DNA from: Phycisphaerales bacterium | GTDB taxonomy: Bacteria; Planctomycetota; Phycisphaerae; UBA1845 | Assembly: GCA_020353195.1 (NCBI GenBank) | Contig: CP070691.1 | Location: 3,375,052-3,439,051 of the forward strand | Direction: 5' to 3' | Length of the DNA stretch: 64,000 bases | In this document: one piece after another, positions 15,860 to 24,721 of the stretch | Numbering within the stretch: the stretch's first letter is position 1 | How the letters are laid out: every line of letters begins with the position of its first letter | Position numbers and translations under genes: made by a program | The notes under the pieces: generated by a model | What the model was told of the DNA's origin: nothing | The model's database searches: none | What the model saw: only the letters and a program-made list of their open reading frames with translations

Positions 15860-17050
15860 ATGACCACTACCGTCGTACAGCGAATCACCGTCTTCCCAAT
15901 GGCAATTCCACTGCGTCGCAAGGTGTCGCATGCCGCCTCGCAGCGTACGGTGGCGGACCCGGTGGCGGTGAGCATCGAGCTGCAAACCGGGGTCGTGGGG
16001 TATGGTGAAACCGTGCCCCGCCCGTACGTGACCGGCGAGACGGTGCAATCGGTGGTGGCCGCCATCCGCTCTGCGCTGATGCAACGCGTCCTCGAGCTGC
16101 GTCCCGCGTCCTTCGCCGAGGCGCTGGAGGCCATTGACGCTTTGCCGTTTGAGGCGGACGACGGTACGCCGTTTCCGGCGGCGCGGGCCGGCGTCGAGTT
16201 GGCGCTTCTGGACGCTTACGCCCGGGCGTTCGGCAGACCCGTCAACGGGCTCGTCGGATGGGCGGGTCTAGCCGGCTTCGGCACGCCGGGGAGCAGGCCC
16301 CGTGTTCGCTACAGCGGTGTGCTGACCCAGAGCACGCCGGCGTCGCTGAGGAAAACGCTTCGGCTTCTCTGGTGGTACGGCCTGCGCCATTTCAAGCTGA
16401 AGGTGGGCGACCCCGGTGACGGCGAGCGGCTGGCATGGGCCTATCGGTATCTGCGCCGCGGGATTGAGCGTGGGACGGCTTCATTGCGGGTTGACGTCAA
16501 CGGGGCGTGGACCAAGGACGAGGCCATCGACCGGCTGGCCGACTGGCGCGGGATTCCTCTGGCCGCTGTCGAGCAGCCGCTGGCCAAGGGTCGTGAAGGC
16601 GAACTGCCCGTCCTGAAGGACCTGATCGACCTGAGGCTGATCCACGACGAATCGCTGGTCACGATGGACGACGCCGTGCGGTTGCGGGAGTCCGGCGTGG
16701 CCGACGGGTTCAACATTCGGATCAGCAAGTGCGGCGGCCTGCTGCCGGCGTTGAAGTTGGCCGCCTTCGCCCGCCGCCACGGAATCCTCGTGCAACTGGG
16801 TTGCATGGTGGGCGAGACGAGTATCCTGTCGGCGTCGGGATTGCGGTTCCTGGAGATGACACCAGGGGTGACGTTCGCCGAGGGCTGCTTCGGTTCGTTT
16901 CTGCTCAGTGCCGACGTCGTGGCACAGCCGTTGCGGTTTGGCTGCGGCGGGCGTCTGCCTCGGCTCGGGACGGCGGGCCTGGGAGTGGACGTGGACGCGA
17001 ACAAGCTGACAGCCCTGTGCCCTGACCGCCCGATTGTCATCGAGCTGTAG
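15860..17050 (+). CDS. enolase-superfamily dipeptide epimerase / DgcA-type racemase
   Basis: A 396-residue enzyme of the muconate-lactonising subgroup of the enolase superfamily. All catalytic positions are present: KxK (Lys179, Lys181) at the end of the second barrel strand, metal ligands Asp212 (DVNGAW), Glu238 (VEQPL) and Asp263 (HDES), and the opposite-face Lys290 (RISKCGG). These enzymes abstract an alpha proton next to a carboxylate; this branch includes L-Ala-D/L-Glu epimerases of peptidoglycan recycling and N-acetyl-D-Glu racemase DgcA. A DUF1611/DgcN gene lies at 38043-39074, so DgcA is a reasonable alternative to dipeptide epimerase. ATG 15860 begins the capping domain; an upstream open frame has no similarity. 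Confidence 0.85.
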   Translation: MTTTVVQRITVFPMAIPLRRKVSHAASQRTVADPVAVSIELQTGVVGYGETVPRPYVTGETVQSVVAAIRSALMQRVLELRPASFAEALEAIDALPFEADDGTPFPAARAGVELALLDAYARAFGRPVNGLVGWAGLAGFGTPGSRPRVRYSGVLTQSTPASLRKTLRLLWWYGLRHFKLKVGDPGDGERLAWAYRYLRRGIERGTASLRVDVNGAWTKDEAIDRLADWRGIPLAAVEQPLAKGREGELPVLKDLIDLRLIHDESLVTMDDAVRLRESGVADGFNIRISKCGGLLPALKLAAFARRHGILVQLGCMVGETSILSASGLRFLEMTPGVTFAEGCFGSFLLSADVVAQPLRFGCGGRLPRLGTAGLGVDVDANKLTALCPDRPIVIEL

Positions 17051-17349
17051 ACGCGCCGGTCCGGACGCGATAGCAGGCGGCGCGGACGGGGAAATCAAGC
17101 GACTGGCACATTACCGCAGCATCGGCGCCCCAATACAAATGTCGTGCTCTTCGCGAGAAGACCGGGCTTGGCCGCGCGCGGCACACGTGCAGGGATGGCC
17201 GTCCGGAGGGCGCCCCGTCCCGCCGGCGGGCGCGACGACCGCGCGGCGGGTTTGACCGGAGTATCGGGCAGTGGTAGGCTCGGTTTGTTGGCAACCGTCC
17301 GGCCGCACGGGAGAAGATCGGCCTGCGGTACGCGGCAAGGGAACACCCC
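17051..17349. other. 299-bp leader region before hsp20-lon
   Basis: No CIRCE element (TTAGCACTC-N9-GAGTGCTAA) or other recognised heat-shock operator is visible upstream of the hsp20 gene. Nothing else recognised. Confidence 0.4.
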
Positions 17350-17760
17350 GTGGACGACGCGTTCAGGAAGATGGCGGACCAGTTCGGGTCCATGATCGAC
17401 GACATGCTGGGCGGTAAATCGTTCCGCTCGTCGGCCCCGGACTCGTGGGATCCCGCGCTGAACGTGTATGAACTGGACGACCGTTACGTCGTGTGCGTTG
17501 AACTGGCCGGCATGGACTGCGAAAAGATCGACGTCTACGTCGAGGAGCGTGTGCTGCACATTCGCGGCGCACGCGCCAAGCCCGCCGTACCCGACGCCTC
17601 GGGCCCGGTCAGCGTTCACCTGATGGAAATCGATTCGGGCAGGTTCCATCGCAAGGTGCCGATCGCTTCCGACGTGCGCGTTGCCGGAGTCCACGCAGTC
17701 TATCGGAAGGGATACGTGTGGATCGATCTTCCCCGCGAACCGAAAATATCCGCCGGCTGA
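17350..17760 (+). CDS. Hsp20/alpha-crystallin family small heat-shock protein
   Basis: A 136-residue small heat-shock protein: a short amphipathic N-terminal arm (about 1-33), an alpha-crystallin domain (about 36-130: LNVYELDDRYVVCVELAG, the VYVEERVLHIRG strands, and the late strand with GYVWIDLP) and a short tail. It holds unfolded proteins in the cytoplasm. GTG at 17350 is preceded by AAGGGAA. The Lon gene starts 21 bases downstream, so chaperone and protease are probably one transcript, joining holding and degradation of damaged proteins. The canonical IXI tail motif is replaced by KISAG. Confidence 0.88.
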   Translation: MDDAFRKMADQFGSMIDDMLGGKSFRSSAPDSWDPALNVYELDDRYVVCVELAGMDCEKIDVYVEERVLHIRGARAKPAVPDASGPVSVHLMEIDSGRFHRKVPIASDVRVAGVHAVYRKGYVWIDLPREPKISAG

Positions 17761-17781
17761 ACCGAGATCGCTGACAAAGCG

Positions 17782-20361
17782 ATGACAAAGCAAGACCCCA
17801 ACCGTGACAGCTTGATCGGCGCTGTCGATCTCGAAGACGATTCGGTCGAAGAGGTGCCTGTCGCGCCTGAGAAGGGCGGACGCGACCCGGCGCCTGATCC
17901 TCAGTCCATCGAGATTCCCGAAGTGCTGCCCGTCCTGCCGCTGCGCGATGCTGTGGCGTTCCCGGGCACGATCATGCCGCTGAGCGTCTCCCGGGAGAAA
18001 TCCAAACGGTTGCTCGATCTGGCCCTGTCGGGGGACCGGTTGATCTGTGCCGTCGCCCAGCGCGTGCCGGAAAAGGAAGATCCGAAGCTTGACGACCTGT
18101 ACCGTATCGGTACGGCGTGTCTGATCCTCAAGATGTACAAGCTTCCAGACGGGACGGAGGCTATCGTCGTTCACGGCATCGTGCGTGTGGGAATCGAGCG
18201 GCTCACGTCGGAGCAGCCGCATCTGGAAGCGCGCGTGCATCCCCGACACGATTCGGAGGAGGTGACGACGGAGCTGGAAGCACTGATGCACAACGCCCGT
18301 CACGCCGCCCACCGCATTCTCGAGCTTTCGCCCAACGTGCCTCAGGAAGCCCGGGTGGTGCTCGACAGCATCCGCACTCCGGGAGGTCTGGCGGACTTCC
18401 TCGCCGCCAACCTCTCCCTGAGCCTGGCCCATAAGCAGGAGGTTCTCGAAACGCTCGACGTGTCCGCCCGGCTTCGCAAGACCCACGCCACCATGGAAGG
18501 GCAGCTCGACGTGCTCGAACTGTCGCGGAAGATCCAGACCCAGGTGCGGTCGCAACTGGATACCGCCCAGCGCGAGCACTATCTGCGCGAGCAACTCAAA
18601 GCCATCCAGAAAGAGCTGGGCCACGAGGACGCGCGGAGTTCGGAAATCGAGCGCCTGCACGCCAAGGTCAAGGAGGCCTCGATGCCCGACGGCGCCGAAG
18701 CGGAGGCGCAACGCGAAATGGACCGGATGGCCAACATCCACCCGTCGTCGCCGGAATACTCCGTCGCCCTCGACTACGTCACTTGGCTGTGCTCGCTGCC
18801 CTGGGCGGTCGCCACGAAAGACCGCCTGGACATCCGGCGGGCGGAGAGGATTCTCAACCAGGACCACTTCGGGCTGGAGAAAGTCAAGAAGCGCATCCTC
18901 GAGTTCCTGGCCGTACGCAAGCTCAAACCCGATGGGCGCGGACCGATCCTGTGCTTTGCCGGGCCCCCCGGCGTCGGAAAGACATCGCTGGGCAAGAGTA
19001 TCGCCCGGGCGCTCGGGCGCAAGTTCATCCGAATGTCACTCGGCGGCGTGCGGGACGAAGCCGAGATCCGCGGGCATCGCCGCACCTACATCGGGTCGAT
19101 GCCCGGGCGCGTCGTTCGGGAGATTCGAAAGGCCGAATCCAACAACCCGGTGTTCATGCTCGACGAGGTGGACAAGCTGGGAAGCGATTTCCGCGGCGAT
19201 CCCGCTTCGGCGCTTCTGGAGGTGCTCGATCCCCAGCAGAACCACACATTCACCGATCATTACCTCGACGTGGCGTTTGATCTGTCGAACGTCCTGTTCA
19301 TCGCCACCGCAAACTACATGGACCCGATCCCCAAGCCCCTGCTCGACCGGATGGAGGTCATCCACATCTCCGGCTACACACTGCGCGAGAAGCTCGAAAT
19401 CGCCCGGAACTACCTGGTCCCCAGGCAACTCGAGGAAAACGGCTTGAAGCCCAAACAGGTTGTCTTCGACTCAGAGGTGCTGACGAGGCTCGTCACCGGG
19501 TACACGCGCGAGGCGGGCGTGCGGAATCTCGAACGACAGATCGGTGCCGTGTGCCGGGCGCGGGCGGCCGCATTCGTTCGCGGGAGCAAGGGCGCAACCA
19601 AGGTGACCGTCGAAAGCGTCGAAGCCGACCTGGGGCCGCCCCTCGTCGAACCGCAAGTGGCCGCGTCGGTGGCCACCTCCGGCGTAGCTACCGGGCTGGC
19701 CTATACGCCCACCGGCGGTGACATCCTGTTCGTCGAAGCCAGCCTCATGCCGGGCAATGCCAATCTTAACCTCACCGGGCAGCTGGGTGACGTGATGCGC
19801 GAAAGCGCGCAGGCCGCCTTCTCCATCGTCCGCAGCCGGGCCCGGGAACTGGGGATCGATCCGGCCGACGTGCTGCGGCACGACTACCACGTGCACGTGC
19901 CCGCCGGCGCGATTCCGAAAGACGGCCCGTCCGCCGGGTGTGCCATGCTGGCTGCCCTCGTGTCGCTGCTGACCAAGCGATGCATCGATCCCCAGACCGG
20001 AATCACCGGAGAGATCACCCTGCGGGGACGCGTCATGCCGGTCGGCGGAATCAAGGAGAAGGTGCTGGCGGCGCACCGGTCCGGGCTGCGGCGCGTGATC
20101 CTGCCGGACCTCAACAAGCGCGACCTGCACGAGATTCCGCAGGACATCCGCGACCAGCTCGATTTCGTATTCGCCCGGACGACCGACGACGTATTGGCCC
20201 ACGCCTTTGCACCGGACGAGTCCAAACCGGCCAAGAAGAAGAAAATCGCAAGCACATCGACCGTGAAACGGGCTTCTCGCAAGCGCAAACCCTCGACCGC
20301 CGGCCGCTCGCCGAAGAAAAAAGCGCACCGAAAGCGCATCGCGGCCGGTTCATCGCGGTAG
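17782..20361 (+). CDS. lon: ATP-dependent protease Lon
   Basis: An 859-residue LonA-type protease: N-terminal substrate domain (about 45-245, starting LPVLPLRDAVAFPGT), coiled coil, AAA+ domain with Walker A GPPGVGKTS (Lys400), the FMLDEVDK Walker B and the pore motif, and a C-terminal Ser-Lys protease domain with catalytic Ser717 (KDGPSAG) and Lys760 (GGIKEK). It degrades misfolded and regulatory proteins in the cytoplasm. Unusual: the last 50 residues form a strongly basic Lys/Arg/Ser-rich tail (KKKKIA...RKRKPS), which could bind DNA or polyphosphate. It follows hsp20 by 21 bases, in one operon. Confidence 0.95.
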   Translation: MTKQDPNRDSLIGAVDLEDDSVEEVPVAPEKGGRDPAPDPQSIEIPEVLPVLPLRDAVAFPGTIMPLSVSREKSKRLLDLALSGDRLICAVAQRVPEKEDPKLDDLYRIGTACLILKMYKLPDGTEAIVVHGIVRVGIERLTSEQPHLEARVHPRHDSEEVTTELEALMHNARHAAHRILELSPNVPQEARVVLDSIRTPGGLADFLAANLSLSLAHKQEVLETLDVSARLRKTHATMEGQLDVLELSRKIQTQVRSQLDTAQREHYLREQLKAIQKELGHEDARSSEIERLHAKVKEASMPDGAEAEAQREMDRMANIHPSSPEYSVALDYVTWLCSLPWAVATKDRLDIRRAERILNQDHFGLEKVKKRILEFLAVRKLKPDGRGPILCFAGPPGVGKTSLGKSIARALGRKFIRMSLGGVRDEAEIRGHRRTYIGSMPGRVVREIRKAESNNPVFMLDEVDKLGSDFRGDPASALLEVLDPQQNHTFTDHYLDVAFDLSNVLFIATANYMDPIPKPLLDRMEVIHISGYTLREKLEIARNYLVPRQLEENGLKPKQVVFDSEVLTRLVTGYTREAGVRNLERQIGAVCRARAAAFVRGSKGATKVTVESVEADLGPPLVEPQVAASVATSGVATGLAYTPTGGDILFVEASLMPGNANLNLTGQLGDVMRESAQAAFSIVRSRARELGIDPADVLRHDYHVHVPAGAIPKDGPSAGCAMLAALVSLLTKRCIDPQTGITGEITLRGRVMPVGGIKEKVLAAHRSGLRRVILPDLNKRDLHEIPQDIRDQLDFVFARTTDDVLAHAFAPDESKPAKKKKIASTSTVKRASRKRKPSTAGRSPKKKAHRKRIAAGSSR

Positions 20362-20514
20362 GCGGTCCGCCCCGCACGTTCGCGGCACGATGATCGGGCG
20401 CCGGTCGCGGGCCCGTAGACCGCTGTCGAGGGCTGCCTCCCGCCTTCGCACCCCTGCCGAGGCTGTGGGCCAAAGCGCCGTTGTGATACAATGCACGGTG
20501 GACAGGAGACGCCA

Positions 20515-21114
20515 ATGGGGTCGGCGGAGGAGTCGTCATCCTATCACCAGATTTCCGCGTTGATCGAGCGGCTGAGGACTGCTATGCCCGATGAAGATGC
20601 ACGCCTGCGGGAGGAACTGGTCGCGCTTATCGAGTCCGGCCGCCACCTGTTGATCGGCGCCAAAGCGTTGATCCGATACACACGCCCGCGCTTCACGGAG
20701 GATACCGACTACGCCGTCGGATTACAGATGTTCCGCCGGGTGCGGAAATGGTTCCGGGACCATGAGCACTGTGTATCGTATGACGACGCGGGGGAAGCGA
20801 TTCGATCGAAGTCGCTGGCCGTTGACGTCATCAACGCGCACAACAATCCCGTGCTGCTGCACGTGCTGCAATCCGAGACCGGCTTGCCCTCCGCCGAGGG
20901 CTTGGCCGCGTATAAGTACGTAGCCATGACCAGCCCGACGCGAGCCAGGGCGGAGCGCATTCAGGATTTCGCCGACTTCTCCAAGCTTGCCCTGCTCGGT
21001 GATTTCGACGCCGCGAGGTTTCTCGGGTATATGGTCGGCCCCTACGAAGAACAGCGGAGCGAGATCGAACAACTCATCGACGACATCAAAGCCGGCAGGC
21101 CGGTCCGGTTCTAG
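20515..21114 (+). CDS. nucleotidyltransferase-fold protein (AbiEii-like), putative
   Basis: A 199-residue soluble protein. The segment HLLIGAKALIRYTRPRFTED (about 45-64) followed by TDY resembles the strand-helix-strand start of AbiEii/MNT-type nucleotidyltransferases ('IGGxAxxxxGxxRxTxDID'), but the usual Gly-Gly/Gly-Ser is GAK and the second Asp is Tyr, so activity is doubtful. A central SKSLAVDVINAHNNPVLLHVL matches where such proteins carry the third acidic residue (Asp in VDVI). ATG 20515 follows AGGAG at seven bases; an earlier ATG at 20491 lacks this. The family often acts as antitoxin- or toxin-like transferase, but no partner gene is adjacent. Confidence 0.55.
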   Translation: MGSAEESSSYHQISALIERLRTAMPDEDARLREELVALIESGRHLLIGAKALIRYTRPRFTEDTDYAVGLQMFRRVRKWFRDHEHCVSYDDAGEAIRSKSLAVDVINAHNNPVLLHVLQSETGLPSAEGLAAYKYVAMTSPTRARAERIQDFADFSKLALLGDFDAARFLGYMVGPYEEQRSEIEQLIDDIKAGRPVRF

Positions 21115-21157
21115 GCGATCCGCAGCGCAGAGGCAGTGCAACGGCCGCCCGGCCGCC

Positions 21158-22279
21158 CTACAACTTCCGCGCTACCTCCTCCGCCACCTCCAGCGTCGTG
21201 TTGTTCAGGCCGACGTCGTACGTGCCGACCTTGTGCTCGGCAATGACGGCGGCGATCGCGGATTCGAGCCGATTCGCCGACTCGGCTTCACCAAGCCAAT
21301 CGAGCATGAGCTTGCACGTAAGGAGCATGGCCATCGGGTTGACCTTGTACTGCCCGGCGTATTTCGGAGCGGACCCGTGCGTCGGCTCGAACACCGCGTA
21401 GTTGTCACCGATGTTGGCGGCGCTGGCGAACCCTAGGCCGCCGACCAGGGCGGCGCTTAAGTCCGAGAGGATGTCGCCGAACATGTTCTCCGCCACCAGC
21501 ACGTCGTAATCCTGCGGGTTCTTGATCAGCCACATGCACTGGGCGTCGATGTTCGTCTCCCACAGCGGGATGTCGGCGTAACTGCCGGCCACCTCCCGGG
21601 CCGTCCGCACCATCAGCCCACCCGTTTCGCGAAGCACGTTCGGCTTGTCGACGACGGTGACGCTTCTCCGCTTGTGCTTCCGGGCGTACTCGAACGCCTG
21701 AGTGACGATCGACCGGCAACCGGCGCGTGACATGACCCGGGTCGACATCGCCAGATTGTCCAGCCCGTGCTTCTCGAAGGACTTCATCTTCGGGTGTGCG
21801 CACAGCGCGTCGAACACCGTCTGCGGCACCGGATGAAACTCCACGCCGGCGTACAGCCCCTCGGTATTCTCGCGGAAGATCACCAGGTCGATCCCCTCGC
21901 GATAGTTGAGAGGATTCCCCGGATAGGCCTTGCACGGCCGGAGATTCGTGTGCAGGTGCAGCACCTGCCGCATCTTCACGATCGGGCTGAAGTAGACGTA
22001 GCCCTTGTCGGCCAGCGACGGGTCCAGCTCGCGCGCCGCTTCCTCCTTGGGTTTCGAGGTTATCGCCCCGAACAGGGCGCAACACGTCCCCGTCATCATC
22101 TCCAACGTCCGCTCCGGAAGAGCGTTCCCCTCTGACCGCCAGAACTCCCACCCGATGTCACCGTGAATGTACTGGGCATCGAGCTTCAGCGCGTCCAGCA
22201 CGAGCCGGGCGGCTTCCATCACGTCATGGCCGACCCCGTCGCCGGGCAGCCACGCGATCCCGTACGTCGCCATCGCCAT
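21158..22279 (-). CDS. isocitrate/isopropylmalate dehydrogenase family protein
   Basis: A 373-residue beta-decarboxylating dehydrogenase: LPGDGVGHDV start, the substrate Arg cluster (NLRPCKAYPG), FRENTEGLYAG, the metal-binding Asp in DVLVAENMFGDILSD and the nucleotide loop EPTHGSAPKYAG. The loop and the order of residues resemble NAD-dependent isocitrate or homoisocitrate dehydrogenases more than LeuB, since the phosphorylatable/isopropyl-contact region reads RENTEGLYAG. It probably oxidises isocitrate to 2-oxoglutarate in the cytoplasm. GGAG stands six bases before the first ATG. Adjacent genes give no pathway hint. Confidence 0.85.
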   Translation of the reverse strand: MAMATYGIAWLPGDGVGHDVMEAARLVLDALKLDAQYIHGDIGWEFWRSEGNALPERTLEMMTGTCCALFGAITSKPKEEAARELDPSLADKGYVYFSPIVKMRQVLHLHTNLRPCKAYPGNPLNYREGIDLVIFRENTEGLYAGVEFHPVPQTVFDALCAHPKMKSFEKHGLDNLAMSTRVMSRAGCRSIVTQAFEYARKHKRRSVTVVDKPNVLRETGGLMVRTAREVAGSYADIPLWETNIDAQCMWLIKNPQDYDVLVAENMFGDILSDLSAALVGGLGFASAANIGDNYAVFEPTHGSAPKYAGQYKVNPMAMLLTCKLMLDWLGEAESANRLESAIAAVIAEHKVGTYDVGLNNTTLEVAEEVARKL

Positions 22280-22655
22280 CTGTCTCCACAGCCAACACTG
22301 CTCACGATCCCAGGCCGCGGGGGCGCCGGTCCGGACGTCGCCGCGGCGGGAATGCCTGCCCGCGCCTCCTCTGCGGAATCGCGGAGCCGAAGTGTAGAGA
22401 GTTTCTTACCACGCGTCGAGGGCCCGCGCGGGCGACCGCCCGGGCTCCGGCAGCGCGGTGAGCTCCGAATGGGCGCCGCGTCTCTCCACCGACCGCAAAA
22501 CCCGCCGCAGGGGCCGGTGGCCTCGAAAGCACCGTTATGATAGAATTCGGCTCGTGTTCGGGCCTCGGTGTCTGAGCCCCGACGCTGCGTGCGATGTCGG
22601 CGACCTTGATCCTTGAATGGGATATCCGTTGGACTTACTTGGGAACGTGACAGAG
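22280..22655. other. 376-bp divergent intergenic region
   Basis: Between the dehydrogenase (minus) and the thioredoxin-TPR gene (plus). A TATGAT/TAGAAT stretch at 22536-22546 could be a -10 box for the plus-strand gene, but no -35 at 16-18 bases is convincing. Nothing else recognised. Confidence 0.35.
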
Positions 22656-23978
22656 ATGAAGAGGACGGTGTTGTGCTTCGTGATCGCCGCACTCCCGGCA
22701 GCGACGGCGGCCTCGGCGGTCCAGACGTGGTACGTGAACCTGTCGTTCGAAGAAGCGCTGAAGAAGGCCGAAGTGGAAAAGAAGCTGGTTGCCGTCGACT
22801 TCTACGCCGACTGGTGCGCCCCGTGCAAGATCATGGACGCCACCACGTTGCAGGACCCGAAGGTCGTCGAGTGGTTCCGTACGCATACGATCGGCCTGAA
22901 GGTGGACGCTGAACGAGATGTGGCCCTGGCGGCCCGGTATGGCGTCGACTCGTTTCCCACGTTCGTGTTCCTCAAGCCCGACGGCACGGAGTTCGATCGC
23001 CTGCTCGGGTACCTGACCCCCGAGCAGATACTCCCCGAGTTCGCCGGCATCCAGGAGGGTAAGGACGCCGTCGCCCGGGCGAAGGACGCGCTGCAAAAGG
23101 GTGATCCGACCGACCCCGTGCTCCGCGCGAAGCTGGCGTCCGCCTATGCGACCAAGGGCAAGTACGAGCAAGCGGCGGCGGAATACCTCTGGTGCCTCGA
23201 TGAGGGGTTTCGAAAGCACCCGGAATTGGGCGATCTCAGAGGGTACGTTCTCACGGAGCTGATGATCCTCAGCCAGCGGTACCCGAAGGTCATTGGCGAG
23301 CTTGCCGCCCGGCGCAGCGCGCTGCGCAAGAAGCTCTTCGAGGGCGAAGCGGACGAAGATGACGTGTTCAACTTCGCGGCCTTCAATGAAGTTTCCGGTG
23401 AACCGCAGGCGACTGTCAATGTCTACGACGAGCTGCGAGTCAACGGGAAGATCCCCGCGCGAATCAAGCAGGCGCTGGTGCGCGCCGTCCTTGTGCAGCT
23501 TCTGCAAGCCCGGCGTTATTCGAACATCGCTGCGGACATGGACGTCATGGCCGCCGTCGATGCGGAGTTCGCCGCGGCCAAGCAGGCCCCGCCCGGCGAT
23601 GAGCAGGTACAACTCATGCTCATCAGCGTCATCTCATCCTATTACCAGATTCTCGTTGCACTGAATCGCAGTGACGACGCGGACAGCGTCGCAAAGCGGC
23701 TGATCAAGTTCGCCGATCGACCGGAGACCTACCACTTGCTGGCGTGGAACGGGTATCTGACCGGCAAGCCCGTACAGGCGAACCTCGACCAGGCCCGAAA
23801 GGCCGACGAGCTCACCGACAAGAAGAACATCGGCGTCATCGACACGCTGGCCCGCATCCTGCACGCCATGGGGAAAAAGGACGAGGCCGTTGCGGTGGCG
23901 GAAAGAGGCCTGAAGAACGCCGCCGACTTCCGAGAACAGATGTTCATGCAGCAGTGCCTCTTCGACATCAGACGGTGA
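22656..23978 (+). CDS. exported thioredoxin-domain protein with TPR-like C-terminus
   Basis: A 440-residue protein: signal peptide (MKRTVLCFVIAALPAATAASA), a thioredoxin domain (about 22-135) with active site WCAPC (Cys54, Cys57) and cis-Pro in DSFPTFVF, then a long helical TPR-like region (about 150-430). Thioredoxin-like exported proteins reduce or isomerise disulfides or deliver electrons to envelope proteins; the TPR part may hold clients. ATG 22656 is chosen because the signal peptide starts there; an upstream in-frame ATG (22617) would add a non-hydrophobic 13 residues. It is monocistronic. Confidence 0.82.
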   Translation: MKRTVLCFVIAALPAATAASAVQTWYVNLSFEEALKKAEVEKKLVAVDFYADWCAPCKIMDATTLQDPKVVEWFRTHTIGLKVDAERDVALAARYGVDSFPTFVFLKPDGTEFDRLLGYLTPEQILPEFAGIQEGKDAVARAKDALQKGDPTDPVLRAKLASAYATKGKYEQAAAEYLWCLDEGFRKHPELGDLRGYVLTELMILSQRYPKVIGELAARRSALRKKLFEGEADEDDVFNFAAFNEVSGEPQATVNVYDELRVNGKIPARIKQALVRAVLVQLLQARRYSNIAADMDVMAAVDAEFAAAKQAPPGDEQVQLMLISVISSYYQILVALNRSDDADSVAKRLIKFADRPETYHLLAWNGYLTGKPVQANLDQARKADELTDKKNIGVIDTLARILHAMGKKDEAVAVAERGLKNAADFREQMFMQQCLFDIRR

Positions 23979-24163
23979 CCGCCGCACCTCTCCCGGCAGG
24001 CAGGATCCCTCGGGCACTCCCCGGGCGGAAGCCGGTAAGATCCCACGAATGTCCGGCGACACGAGGCGCCCGGTGCGCCTGAGCCACCCCGGGCGGGCGC
24101 AGGGTCGGGATACGTGCCGGACCGGGATGCCTTGCCTGTCATTCCCTCCCCGCACCTGCAGGG

Positions 24164-24169
24164 TATAAT
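24164..24169 (+). promoter_or_regulatory. likely -10 box of the RNase P RNA promoter
   Basis: A perfect TATAAT lies about 11 bases before the 5' strand of the terminal helix of RNase P RNA. A -35 match is poor: TTGCCT at 24132 is too far away (26 bases). Confidence 0.55.
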
Positions 24170-24171
24170 AA

Positions 24172-24721
24172 GCTGGCGAGCGAAGCGGGCGGAGGCGGTC
24201 GCTCACCCGTACACCGGGTGGGAGGAAAGTCCGAACTGGGCAGGGCACGGTGGTTGGTAACGCCAACCCGGCGCGAGCCGAGGGAAAGTGCCACAGAAAC
24301 GACACCGCCTACGTCGGAAACGCTGAAACGTCGAAACGTCAAGACGCTCAGATGGATAGTCCTGGGCTTCTGGCCGGGGCCGCCGTTTCAGCGTTTGAGC
24401 GTTTCTGCGTTTCAGCGTTTCCGGCCGGTAAGGGTGAAATGGTGCGGTAAGAGCGCACCGCGCAGCCGGTGACGGTTGCGGCAGGGCAAACCCCACCGCC
24501 AGCAAGCCCAAGCAGCGGCGAGAGGCGGCCCGCCTCGCCGGACCGCTTCGGCGGTCGTAGAAGCCGCGGGTAGGGTGCTCGAGCCGGCAGGCGACTGCCG
24601 GCCTAGATGAATGGCCGCCCGCCGCCGGGTGACCGGTGCCATGGCCCACGCTTGCGTGGCCATGCCCTCGCCGCCTGGCGGCGAACAGAATTCGGCTTAC
24701 TCACCCGCTTCGCTCGCCTTG
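24172..24721 (+). ncRNA. rnpB: RNase P RNA, bacterial class A, with enlarged P12 helix
   Basis: The catalytic RNA that trims tRNA 5' leaders. Terminal helix P1 is a perfect 15-pair stem (24175-24189 with 24704-24718). The conserved core is clear: GGAGGAAAGTCCGAACT after P3/P2, GAGGGAAAGTGCCACAGAAA, the CGGTAAGAGCGCACCG region, GCAAGCCCAAGCAGCG and AGATGAATGGCCGCC near the 3' end. Between 24315 and 24428 helix P12 is extended to about 40 base pairs by eight-base repeats of AAACGCTG type on the 5' side and CGTTTCAG type on the 3' side. The 3' end overlaps the last codons of the minus-strand gp27-like gene. Confidence 0.93.
24315..24428 (+). repeat. octanucleotide-repeat extension of RNase P helix P12
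   Basis: The 5' strand reads GGAAACGCTGAAACGTCGAA... with an eight-base period (GAAACGCT/GAAACGTC). The 3' strand reads GTTTCAGCGTTTGAGCGTTT... with the same period. The two strands are nearly perfect reverse complements, so the insertion keeps the RNA folded as one long rod. Confidence 0.8.

Noticed and set aside
17051-17349. CIRCE operator before hsp20
   Set aside because: No TTAGCACTC-type inverted repeat could be found on either strand.
17095-18867. 590-residue open frame antisense to hsp20 and lon
   Set aside because: It is the shadow of lon codon usage; lon has full catalytic motifs, while the antisense frame has none.
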